A stretch of 64,000 nucleotides of DNA from Takakia lepidozioides (Eukaryota; Streptophyta; Takakiopsida; Takakiales; Takakiaceae): NCBI GenBank assembly GCA_030704615.1, contig CM060731.1, positions 4,278,001-4,342,000 of the forward strand. Reading direction: 5' to 3'. The position numbers and the translations under genes were made by a program. The number at the start of each line of letters is the position of its first letter. Position 1 is the stretch's first letter. The notes below the pieces were generated by a model. It ran no database searches, had not been told where the DNA came from, and worked only from the letters and a program-made list of their open reading frames with translations. Positions 1-10,745 of this stretch are shown here, piece after piece.

Positions 1-3000
1 CGCAATAAAAAATTCTCATCTACCTGCAACCCACCAAACACAAAAGCCCCAATTATGACAATGACTCATATGACTTCCTTAAAACTAGAACAATCACTCT
101 CTCAAGAAGAGGCATTTAAAAGTGGTTTCACATTTCCATCCTTGGCAATGAATGCAGGCACACTTCTCTCATCATAACTTCAGTCTGATATGCTGTATCA
201 AAACCAAACTTATTGGTTTACTTCCCATTGACGAGACTGAAAGGCAAGTCTGGTAGTCTTGATATAAGTCTTGCATTTCTCTTCATGTATCAGTCAAATG
301 AAAATGGTTTCTCTCGTCTCCCTTTCCATAAGCCAGAAGTGATGCAGACCATAGGATAGTCCTGTGCATTTTTAAGTGGAGCAAACAAAAACCTTCATTG
401 GTGGGGGAGGGGAAACTCCACATCCTAAACATGGGGCCTATACCAACAGTCAGTAGCTCAGTTGGTTAGTGCACTGAGTGCCACCCAAATGATTCTGGGG
501 TCAAATCCTGCTACTTGACGGGTGTGGTATACTCTTCTCCCTCTTCCCTTGGGCGGTGTCCCATTTCTACGCCTCCATGGTGAGGTTACTGTGAAAGAGG
601 TTATTTTCTCCTCTAAGGGGCCTGATTTGTGAGCTGTCCCTCCCAGGTGTTTCCCTTTTCAAAAAAAAAAAAAAAAACATGGGGCCTAAGGAAATTTGGT
701 GGTAAGGATACCTGAGGTGACAAATTGCCGACATAAAGGTTGGTAGTCTGAGGATCGCCGTCATCAAAAGATCCTGGGAGCTTGTCATCGGCATTCTCTG
801 GGAGCTCATCAAAGCGAGTCAAATTCGGGTCATCCTGCTGAGCCTGCAAGAACTAGAATTTATTAAGACAAGTGGTTCTGCCACAACCAATCTTGAGAAA
901 GAGCAAGCAGCGGTTAGCAGCATTTCAGTTGAAGGGGAAGATATCACCAATGACCCCCAGAAGCACACTTCCAGTATCATAGCAACATAAACTAACCAAC
1001 AAGAGCACAACCCAGGATGCAGTGGTATTCATTGTCATGCTGTATAGATACTTAGGAAGAACTTCAAATTCTCTGTTCTGGCGTTAGCTGATTGGTAGGC
1101 CAAACACCAGAAGGCAGTGCACCCATATGTTTGCCAGCCTCACTCACCAGCATAAGCACCTTTAAAGGGTTTTGCAAGCTTCTATATTTTGGCCTGGTAA
1201 ACTGATGCCTTTTATATATGTCAATAGACTATGCATGGCAGGAGGCACACATCCACTTAATTGTAATTCACCATTGACGATACTCATGCATGAAGCCATT
1301 TGTTTTGAGAACCTTAATGTGGAAGAACATGAACTGAGGAACTTCGATGGGTTTGAACGTGCCACTTCTTTTGTCATTACATTCAGTGGTTGAAAACTCC
1401 ACACACAATCAGTCTGTGGTTCCTCAAGTGGTCAGCATAGCATAAAGAACTCTATACTTCAGTGTGCATCACTGCACTTCACCCTGTGGTAGGAATCTAC
1501 CGCGACAATTGCTTGTGCCCTTCTATCGTTTCGGCGATGCTCACGATCTGCATTGCGTTTCTCCCGTGCTTCTTGTTCTCGCTTTAGCTCTTCCATGAAA
1601 TGATCGATGTTACGTGACTTTCCCCGTTCTCTTTCCTTGTTTCTATCCTCATCCCTCTGGTCCCAGGCAGCACATGAGCGTGTGTCAGCATCAATTTCGA
1701 GAATCATGTGGGCAATAGCAGGTGTCATTCCATGACTTTGAACTCTAAGAGATGATACTCAGGAAAAAACATGGGAGAAGGAACCTATCACCTACCCTTT
1801 TGTCAGGCTCCTTGTTAACCATTGCTGCCAACCCAGGAGGTATGAAGGAGGGCACATATCTGCGGAGCAAATCAACAATAACTCAGTAAAGGGACCGGCT
1901 TCTATCCACACACATTGCTCATTTCAGAGAGCACGCGCTGGGTCTATTCTATGTTTTTATTGTAAATCCATATTCACACAACAATATGCATGCACATGCT
2001 TGTTGATGACAGTAGTCTACATATATTCCGGCAGATCAGCAACCCTTGAAGCATTTAGTTGTAACAGGATTTTAAGTCCATCATGACTCTGCCACTTCAG
2101 TTTTGGTCTCCCTCTTTGCAAAACCATGGTACACCACATGCTGTTCTCATGCAGGTGCCCTAGTCAGTGTCTATCACAAGCATGTTGCACTATGCCCAGG
2201 TAGTGTTGTTGCACAAGAAGCGGAACATGATTTACTATGATTCATGCTTTCAAACCCTACAGCAGAAACTAGACGATTATTAACAGACCTGCTCCCGGGC
2301 TTCTTTGCAGTTGCTGGAGTAGTAGCTGCTTTAGATCCAGCCCCTGACCAGGAAAAAGGATGTCCAACACAGAAAGGTATAATGATGACAACTGAAAACA
2401 TGAGGAACACTGCACTAGAATAGCCATCAAGAAGCAAATTGAGTAAATACCACTGAAATTCTCAACAAGAGACACAACTCCACGCTGATTTCAACCAAAC
2501 ACAACGCACCTCGAGGCACACCTTCAGAGCTATGTTTTAAGCGATCATTGGGATTGATGGTTCCCCCACGCACAAATGCTTTGCTACCAGGAACATCATC
2601 CCCCTTAAATGATTCTACAAACTCCTCGTACAACCGAGCAGCTTCCTCATCAGCACGCTGTCACACATCAAGCAGCATCAATAAGAGTCCACCGTCCCAC
2701 CCACTCATGCACATGACAAAATTGCAAGAATGACACCAAAATGGTGGAAGCACCCAGTCCAAAACCAGGAGATTTCAGCAACTATAATCAAAGGTTTCTG
2801 ATGAGACAAGAACCTCTGCAGCATCTTAAGGAGACACTGGAGACGGCCATGTGTCAGCCCTGCTGGGGCATGTCTGACCTAGTAGAGGACAGCATGACCG
2901 TTTACAAACAAAGGAGACATACAGATTGAAGACAAATGGCCATCAGTACCTTTTTTTTCGCCTCTTCTTCTTCCCGATGTTTCTGGAAAGGTGTCTTCTT

Positions 3001-3042
3001 CCGGACTACTGAGAACGATGTCATCTTCTCTGTTGATCCAAC
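1..3042 (-). CDS. RRC1: RRC1/SR140-like U2 snRNP-associated splicing factor, N-terminal exons (partial)
   Basis: This is a host gene for a plant SR140/U2SURP-type protein, known in Arabidopsis as RRC1, a nuclear pre-mRNA splicing factor linked to phytochrome signalling. Coding exons read on the minus strand at 3042-2950 (start ATG 3024, MTSFSVVRKKTPFQKH), 2657-2522 (YEEFVESFKGDDVPGSKAF, FVRGGTINPND), 2343-2289, 1859-1796 (YVPSFIPPGLAAMVNKEPDK), 1656-1501 (RNIDHFMEELKREQEAREKR), 843-712 (GSFDDGDPQTTNLYVGNLSP) and 23-1 (VDENFLLR, running off the window). All junctions have AG/GT sites and phases join correctly. The last two exons open the RRM domain; the SURP and CID domains lie outside the window. 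The start was chosen because Arabidopsis RRC1 begins with the same SFS..RKKTPFQKHREEEEAKKK block. No disruption is seen, so this is probably a live gene. Confidence 0.93.
441..674 (+). mobile_element. tRNA-derived SINE with 14-bp target-site duplication
   Basis: A Pol III-type promoter is visible: an A box TAGCTCAGTTGG at 454-465 and a B box GGGTCAAATCC at 498-508, as in a tRNA. The element ends in an A-rich tract (661-677). It is bounded by a perfect 14-bp direct repeat, AAACATGGGGCCTA, at 427-440 and 675-688, which is the target-site duplication. It lies antisense in the RRC1-like intron bounded by the exons at 843-712 and 23-1. The head is not a complete tRNA: there is no acceptor stem pairing. 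It is therefore a SINE and not a working tRNA gene. Confidence 0.88.
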
Positions 3043-4638
3043 CTGCCAGAAATCCCAGAACAGACTAAATGTAGAGCTGAAAGGAAGCTAATTCTGCAGC
3101 CCTAACACTAAAGAACATAATTGGACTTACCCATGCGGAATCAAGAACATAAACAACAATAGAAAAATAGAAAAAGAAAAATTCTCCTCATAGATCTGAC
3201 CTCATGAAAGGCTGTTTAGGGCACAAGCCTCTGAGTCTCATGCCATTCCTAGGCCTGAAGAAAGTTTCAAAATCACATTACACCATCTGAGGGAGTTCAA
3301 AACTATCTGAAGCTTGCCACATACATCTTCATCCCCCTATAGCAAGAACGTGACGTAGATTTCTTTTCAAGTTTTCATGGAGGGTCTGCGGCTAGTAAGG
3401 AGAGGCGAAGGTTCATGTCGGAAGTATAGGCTACCTATCCTCCCATCTGTGATCTGTATAGGCGTGAGAACAACCTTCAGGGGTTATTAGAGCAAGCCTG
3501 TCTTGGCGGAAAAACAAGTCCATATCAGACCTAGAAGCACCACGGAAAGAATTCCGGCATGCTGCAGCCCAATGTTTTCGATGCTAACCTAACAAGCGAT
3601 CCCCGCATACAACGCATGTGCAGCGTAGTTGGTAAGAGTTCATGTACAACTCGTCTATATGCACAATAGCATTCAAATAGGAACCATTACTTTTCCACTC
3701 AAGCACAAAACACCCTATCCAGTGTGCAACGACAAGAAAGACGCATGCCCAGCAAGACATTGGAAAATTAAATCTCATGAGGACATAGGGTTAGCTCTCA
3801 AATCACATTTTCGGTCTCCGCTGCTGCATCCCCACGTAGGGCCATGATCCTCGGAACAAGCTGTCGGCTTGCTTGACGCTTCCTCACCACCAGTCCTTCG
3901 ACATGACTAAAACACTATCTCAACACAGTGAGACTTGTGTCCCAATCTCAAAGCAGGTCATGTGAACGACAGCATATCCTCTAGGACTGCTGTGGAATAC
4001 AGAGCATAGGGGCGGGCAAGGAAGTCGCCGAGGGCGACGGCAGAACAGGAGTGTGAGAGAAGACAGCCTAACCAAAAATGAGCACAAACCCACACACAAA
4101 ATGGGCTCCTTAGACTCTAAGCGATCATATCCACTGTTTTATGTTTTGTGGGTTCCAAATCTTTGATCTTTCTTTCCGAGTCTACCCCAGAAGGACGAGT
4201 GTAAGAGTTTGTTTCATTGAGAAACTGGGCAGAATGACGTGCAAGACCTAACTTGACAGTGTGGGTTTTCTTTGTATTTGGCACACGCAGATGCTAATTA
4301 GTTTTCATCCATTCCAAAAAAGTTGAGAATTTTCTATCTCAACTACTCTAACGAATCAACTCGTCTCAAGTCTCAACTACTTGATAAGTCAGCAGCGTGT
4401 TTGTCATGCGCTCTTTGGATTCCAGTGACTTGAAGGTCTCCGTGTGCATTCGTAAGTAGAAGAAGAATGAAAAACCCTCGCCAACAAATCCATGAATGTG
4501 GACCCCTGGGTTTGGGAGAAGAGGGGGAAGCACAATCAATCCAACCCCGGAGAACTTTACTAAAGGAAAACCGCATAGGAGAGGAAAGGGTCCCTCAGGT
4601 GGAGAAGGGAAAAGAGGAAAGCAAATGCTCAGATCTTG
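3043..4638. other. 5' region of the RRC1-like gene, no gene seen
   Basis: This stretch lies upstream of the first recognised RRC1 coding exon (minus strand) and should hold its promoter, 5' UTR and possibly a non-coding first exon, because the exon at 3042 begins straight after an AG acceptor. I see no convincing coding sequence; the short open frames have no recognisable motifs. Confidence 0.5.
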
Positions 4639-6017
4639 TTTTTTGTTTTTTGTTTTTTTAAATAAAGGAAACAGGGGACAGGGCCGGGCCCTGGATGTAA
4701 CTTTATTGATAATTACTGGGAGGGAAAAAAATTAAAACCCTCAAATGCCAAGAGGCCGCCATGAGGCATGTTCACAGGGAAGGCCGTGCTAGATAATTGA
4801 GGAATAGGTAGTACGTGTAACAGGACCTGCAATGAAGACACCGTATGACGTGATTAAATCACTAAAGGGTGGCGATGGGCCAACACCCGAGAAAATATCC
4901 ATCCAGTCCTAAGGAAGCGAACTAGCAAGGGCCATGCAAAAGGAAAATTCAAACAAAGGGGATTACGGTGAAGAGGAAGGTCGGAACCCTAAGAAGAGCC
5001 GAGGACGGACCAAGGATGGGACGGAACGGGGTGGGGAGCCTAGGAGAAGCATAGCGAGGGAGGCATGTGGAGAAGGAGCGAGTAGGAATGAAAAGGGGGA
5101 GGAGTGAGGGGAGAAGGGAGACATAATCAGATAGGACAATAGAGGCAATTATCGGTGGAAGTGGAGCCGTGCTGCTGAAGAAGATTTGACATGCTTCCAA
5201 TTGACTTCCGATCTCTCAAATTCTGGGAGACCTTTGTGTCCTTCCGAGTAGGAGGGGATGCTCTCTGTCCATACACAGGTGAGATCATCAGTGCAGCGAC
5301 AAATGATCCTGAGGTTGGCCCAAGTTGCACGGAAGGTATGGATTAATGCAGGCTGACGCTTTGGTTTCCTGACTGCCTCTGTACACAATGAAGCCCGTTC
5401 TTTTTTAGCAGCTACCGTGAGATCAAAGAAGACTAGAGATAAGATAGCAGTTGCAGGGTGTTTTCATTGTTAAAGGTCCATGCACATCGTCCTTTCCAAA
5501 TGTTCCAGAGAACTGAGTATCTCAGCACCTCAAAGACAGGGCAGTTGTGGGCTTTGTCTTTCCTCGTTTGATTGTAGTAGAGGAGGATTGTCAATGAACC
5601 AAGGTTTCAGGGCTCCCAGTTCCTGTAGAATCTTTGGACCAAGGGCCAGATGGATGTTGGTGCCAGGCATTGGAGAAGACAATGCTCCAGGGATTCCAAC
5701 ACTTGGTCAGCACAGCATCCGCATAGAGTTGCTTCATTGAAATTGAGATTGAGGTACTGGCCCACCTTGAGGACTTTGCTGGCTATCAGCCATAAGAAAG
5801 CGCTAATCTTAGCCGGTTTCCTCTTTTCCCAAACTACAGTCCAGATCCTTTTCCAATTCTCCTCCCTGAAGTTTTCATGGCTCTACCTACCATCCCATTT
5901 TGTGGTAATTAAGGGGGCTGGCTCGAAGCAAGGCCCTGTAGCCCCTCCAAGCCGAGTATTAAAAAAGAGGGTGGATTTCACCACTCTGCTGGGTCTAGTT
6001 GCAAAGGTGCAATGCCG
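4639..6017 (-). mobile_element. L1-type LINE, 3' end with zf-RVT region (truncated by gap)
   Basis: On the minus strand, 6017 to about 5200 reads as the end of a plant L1 reverse-transcriptase ORF: WKRIWTVVWEKRKPAKISAF, FLWLIASKVLKVGQYLNLNF, then CGCC...ESLEHCLLQC, and later VLWNIWKGRCAWTFNNENT. This is the zf-RVT zinc-binding region (a CxxC-type pair followed by H and C) and the C-terminal tail that follow RT in plant LINEs. The 3' UTR runs to a T-rich tract on the plus strand (4639-4660), the element's poly(A) tail. Stops and frame changes show it is dead. Its RT and endonuclease would lie in or beyond the N gap. Confidence 0.8.
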
Positions 6018-6517
6018 NNNNNNNNNNNNNNNNNNNNNNNNNNNNNNNNNNNNNNNNNNNNNNNNNNNNNNNNNNNNNNNNNNNNNNNNNNNNNNNNNNN
6101 NNNNNNNNNNNNNNNNNNNNNNNNNNNNNNNNNNNNNNNNNNNNNNNNNNNNNNNNNNNNNNNNNNNNNNNNNNNNNNNNNNNNNNNNNNNNNNNNNNNN
6201 NNNNNNNNNNNNNNNNNNNNNNNNNNNNNNNNNNNNNNNNNNNNNNNNNNNNNNNNNNNNNNNNNNNNNNNNNNNNNNNNNNNNNNNNNNNNNNNNNNNN
6301 NNNNNNNNNNNNNNNNNNNNNNNNNNNNNNNNNNNNNNNNNNNNNNNNNNNNNNNNNNNNNNNNNNNNNNNNNNNNNNNNNNNNNNNNNNNNNNNNNNNN
6401 NNNNNNNNNNNNNNNNNNNNNNNNNNNNNNNNNNNNNNNNNNNNNNNNNNNNNNNNNNNNNNNNNNNNNNNNNNNNNNNNNNNNNNNNNNNNNNNNNNNN
6501 NNNNNNNNNNNNNNNNN
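6018..6517. other. assembly gap, 500 N
   Basis: An uninterrupted run of 500 N. The round length suggests a placeholder size, so the real distance between the LINE and transposase copy 1 is unknown. Nothing can be said about what it holds. Confidence 0.99.
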
Positions 6518-9482
6518 GTAACGTTTTCTGCCTCCCAAAGTCGATGGCAATGTCATCTTCGAGTTTCCACCTGTTTCTTTGTCAAACAAAGCCTTCGGGA
6601 TGTTAACAGACATGGATCGAAAGCATGACGGACACCCCTGATGTGTGACGAAGACCAGTAGCACGAAAATTGCTGATGGTGTTCGTGTACGATATGTCCT
6701 CTATGCGGGGAAGCTGAGGTGCCTCAATCCCACCTGCTTCCACTTTCTCTCCAAAGGAGGGCGAGAGAAACGAGACGGATTGGACTGGCACAACGCATCA
6801 TCCATTCATTGTCTCCAGCCAAGCTCCTGCGGGTTCTTTCAAGTGTGCACATTGCAAAGAACCCGACGTGCATGTCCATGTGCAGAGCCCAACAATATTA
6901 CGTAATCCATTTGCTCCCGGACTTGACTAGAGCTTGCATACACGTTGGGGTCCACTGCCACCCTTGGCGAGAGGCAACATGCGTGAGGCTGTGCAGGAAG
7001 CACACAACATCATAAAAGAGGAGGTGAAATTGAGCCCGGAGCCAGACCAAAGCAGATTCAGCTGAAGGCAGCCCACAAGATTGCTCTTGGCAAAATCATG
7101 TCTGAAGATGGTTCCGACCGAGAGCCCTTGACCGAAGACGAGATGCGTGACCTCTTGGAGTCCGTCTCGCACGTTTGTAGTCCGAATGTGCGGAATCACA
7201 TCGTATCTTGCAAGCAGGAGTTCGGCAGGGGGTCGGACATGTACTCAATCCTGGAGGTGAAACGAATGACTCGATATGACTACATCCAAGGTAGCAGGTT
7301 TCCAGGGCAAGGCAGCGAATCCGATCGTTGTTACATTTTCAAAATGTCGACGTGTGGGCCTGGGAGTGGAGTCGACTTGGTCACTCGCATGACAACTGGA
7401 AACTTGTCGAATGCTTGGGTGATGTTTGATCACATCAAGCGAATTACAAACCATCAGTGGGTGACCATGGGTGCGCATGTTTATGACTATCACTCCAAGA
7501 GGCTCATGACGATTGCAATCTGCGAGATGAAAGGGGAGGACACACAGTCCGAGATGCATCTGTGGGAGGGCATAAACGAGCAGATGGCAAGGGCGGGATT
7601 GCCAGAGCCCAATTTCAGGGGATTCATGGCAGACAACGCTCAGGCCAACTGGGCAGCGGTGCGGCGTGTGTACGGTGAGGACCCCAATGTTCCAATGGAG
7701 GGGAAAGAGAGATCCTGTGGATTCCATTGGATGCAGAGTCTATCCCACTACACTACCAAATTTGTTGCTAGCTCATTCCAGGCTGAACACCGTGTCCTTT
7801 GTACGGCGTGGAAGGATGCACCCACATTTGATGACGCGGAGGTAAAGTTTGCTATCATCGAGGCTTGGTGGAAACGTCAGTGCAGTGGAGACAACCAATC
7901 TGGGAGCATTGCACAGCTGGTTGGGGTGGTGGCATTTTCGGTATCGACAGTTCGGACAGTACATGCGGGAGGTAGGCTGCTGTCATTTCGTTCATTTGTC
8001 TTTCTATTACGGACATTTCGATTGGTCCCTCACCATTGTTTGTGTCCTTCTAGGAACGGTGCTTGGATTCCGACACGGACATGCCGAACACGAATATGGC
8101 AGAATCGGTCCACTCCTCCTGGCAAGGTCTTCTGCCGCACATCTGGTGGACGTAGTGACGGCCACAACGGAGGACATCGACAGAGCAATCATGCAGCAAG
8201 CCACGTACTACAAGTTCCTGAGCGGCAAAACAATGGGGCTTTGGGCCGGACAGGGAGGAATTGTTGGTACGAACAGCTTCGAGGTCCAAGAATCCAGTGA
8301 AATGGGCGACAACATTGCGAGAGAAGATCAAAGGGACGCCTCTGCACCGCAGAGGTGAACACCTAGAGGGGGACGTCCGGACTCGCCCTGTCAGGCGGAG
8401 GATTGAAGAGGAACCCGGGTGCGAAGAGGATTCCTGGAGATCCGACAGGAACATTCGGACAGCACCTCGAGGTCCCGTCATGTTGCCGCACAATGTGTCT
8501 TCCAGCAGTGGAAGCCCAAGAAATTCCAGATCGCCGTCACCTTCAACCGGGGATTTCGTGCGAAAAATACCCACCGCTCCCTTGCCCCAGATTCCGCCCG
8601 CTGTTATGCAGTATGGCCAAGCCATTGTGGAGACGACTGTGTCTGCATCACAGTGGAGAATTGCTCGCACAAAGCCGTCGTTTCGAGGAAGGTGTTCCGC
8701 AATTCGTGTGGATACACGGCAACGTTGTTTAGAGATGATAAGGAGGAATCCAGATGGGGCTGTCCCTGCTCCTACTTTTACAGGAGATTTGTCCATGCAA
8801 AGTTTGCGGAGGCGACAACCACCCAGTTCTGGTTCTGCAGGAGGCACGACATTATGACTTGCGTGTATGGAAAGCCCAAGTACGGCATACAAACAATGCC
8901 AGAGGCTCCCCCAGTGTGGCCGGTGGAACCAGGCTGCGATCTGAGTCAGGTTGAGGCCGACGCCCTTACCGCCGCAGGATTTCGGATGGTGCAGCGCACT
9001 GACGTCCCCACAGAACCATTTCCGCTTCCACAGCCTCCACCACCGACCCCTGTGAGAGCAAGAACAATGGGACACGACAGCTCTAAGCATCCTACACACC
9101 GTTGGGAAAACCGAAGAGGCGACGACCCCCCTCAAAAGTGAACGAGACAAGGATGGGGAATGCACTTCGGATGAACTGTACAATCCAGAGCTCGACAGAA
9201 GTGCCCCCACCAGGATTCGGGCGTGTGTATCAGATGGCCACGGCGGGCAGCTGTTCGCAATGAGGTGTACACCATCACCATTTCAGAATTACCCACCTGC
9301 AATTGCACCGACTTCCAGATCATGGCGAACAGGGGGCATCATACTGCCCTTGCAAGCATTTGTACTACGTGTACCTAAAGAGACTCCGTTGTAATTCCAC
9401 AACTCATCACTTCATACATGCACCAGGGTTGAGCCCCCAGGAGGTTCACACTCTTCTGAATATGGATCCAGGGGACCAGTGA
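6518..9482 (+). pseudogene. SWIM/MULE-like transposase, copy 1 (decayed)
   Basis: Homologous over its length to the better copy at 52125-55579. In order: a Cys/His-rich N-terminal domain (MLTDMDRKHDGHP, then VRVRYVLYAGKLRCLNPTCF), an RNase H-fold transposase core with VMFDHIKRI and FRGFMADNAQANW, a C-x2-H motif (RSCGFHW) after the second Asp, and a C-terminal SWIM zinc finger (TCNCTDF...CPCKHLYYVYLKRL). The Asp residues, the C-x2-H signature and the SWIM finger are typical of Mutator-like transposases. The gene is dead: TGA replaces the conserved Trp codon at 6639-6641, and there are frameshifts near 8130, 8790, 9240 and in the SWIM finger near 9340. An intron after the YMREV block (about 7970-8052) matches the 86-bp intron of copy 2. 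The 5' end is lost in the gap. Confidence 0.85.
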
Positions 9483-10312
9483 GCTTGGCTTGCGGTCCCA
9501 TACAATGGTACGCCCATCCTTTCGGATAGTAGAACTGTACTGCTGCCAGTACCTCAGACTCTGGCCATAGAAAGGTCCGACATATGTCTTGCCTACCAGT
9601 AACCTGTTTTGCTCGAACTAAGATATTACTATATCGTTCACTTGTTTCCACGTGCATGTATTTTTGTATGTTGGAGGGTTCATGTTTTTCTGCTTTCCGA
9701 AAACTTGCTTTCCTCATTCGACCTCCGACAAGGAAATGCGGCGCCGCATTTCCAAGTATCGTCGTAGGTACTGGTAGAGGCGGCCTTCGCCAACACCAAA
9801 CCGCTCCGAAATTTCGCACGTGCGAACCCTAATGCGGCACCCTATTCCCAGTTCAGTTGCAAACCTTTCCCGCCGAATACCCGAAGAAGACAGAATTGTG
9901 AAGTACTGCAGACTGTATTGGTGCAGACTCCATTGGTTCAATCGCGGCAAAAGGGTCAGCTTCATTCCAATGTTAAGGCATGTAAAACCGCGGAATACTC
10001 TATACAGGCCAGTATGCGACGTCCTTTTGCAGTGGTATACTGGATTTCCCGTTGCACGGTCACTTATTTCTATGAGCGGATCTAAAAAACCATGAGCGGA
10101 CTTGTTACTGACGACATATCTTCGCCGCATTACATGATCTGGAACGTCCAAAAACGGCAAGGTCAAATTAAAAAAAACTATTATTTTAATACTTGTTTAA
10201 TCTGCCGCATTTCCAAATTTGGAGGAGTCCGCTCATGAAATCCGCGTATCTTAGACTTCGGCTCACCGCTCATGCGGCTCATGCGGCTCATGGCTCATGG
10301 CTCATGGTTTCT
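9483..10312. other. 3' subterminal region of transposase element copy 1
   Basis: This is non-coding sequence between the transposase stop and the putative element end. It carries scattered copies of a CGCTCATG/CATGAGCG motif, for example ATGAGCGG near 10074 and 10092 and CCGCTCATGAAAT near 10209, which becomes dense at 10268-10325. Such subterminal repeats are usual binding sites for transposases. No open frame is convincing. Confidence 0.5.
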
Positions 10313-10333
10313 GCTCATGAAATAGTAAACCTC
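10268..10333 (+). repeat. Putative terminus of transposase element copy 1 (GCTCATG cluster)
   Basis: Six GCTCATG units occur within about 52 bp, ending in GCTCATGAAATAGTAAACCTC at 10313-10333. Nearly the same 21 bases, with one mismatch, occur inverted at 51374-51394 at the matching end of transposase copy 2, and a related end, GCTCACGGAATAGCACCCCC, lies at 40720-40739. I read this as the terminal inverted repeat of the element. The exact last base and target-site duplication are not fixed. Confidence 0.6.
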
Positions 10334-10462
10334 GGAAAATAGAGAGGGGGAGGGAGGAGCAGAGGCATCAGAATTCAGTTCGTAGCTAGAGAGTAAGTAA
10401 GAAGGCATGGATGTGGGAGGGGGGGAGATAGTAGAGAGGTGGACTAACAACTGAAGCAACCC

Positions 10463-10745
10463 AAAATGCCAACATGACGCTATTGCCCTTTTACCAGGAA
10501 TCATCTTTCTCGCTACTACATTCACAGGGAAAATAACCGCAACAAGTGGATGCTGCAGCACAGGATGTCCGCTGATTTGGGACTCAAAATGCGCCTCAAT
10601 GTGCCACTCAAAATGTCATATAATGCATATGTCATTTTACCAGGCCAGTGGCTGAAGCACAGGGTGTCCAGTGATTTGGAACTGAAAATGTCACTCAGTG
10701 TGTCAGTTAAAATGTCAACATGACGCTATCGTCCTTTTACCAGAT
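10463..10745. repeat. Imperfect tandem repeats at the CACTA transposase 3' end
   Basis: Three degenerate copies share an ATGACGCTAT...CCTTTTACCAG core (10471, a weaker copy near 10625, and 10717). Two copies share an AGCACAGG(A/G)TGTCC...GATTTGG block (10555 and 10655). They overlap the end of the DUF4216 coding region, so the last exon seems to have been partly duplicated in tandem. Confidence 0.6.

Noticed and set aside
441-520. Functional tRNA gene
   Set aside because: A and B boxes are present, but there is no acceptor or anticodon stem pairing, and the segment ends in a poly(A) tract with a target-site duplication, so it is a SINE head.
6639-6641. Recoded TGA (for example selenocysteine) in transposase copy 1
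   Set aside because: TGA replaces a Trp codon TGG kept in copies 2 and 3, and the gene has several frameshifts, so this is ordinary decay.
5978-6664. Long open frames running through the gap
   Set aside because: They are made of unknown residues from the N run and have no meaning.
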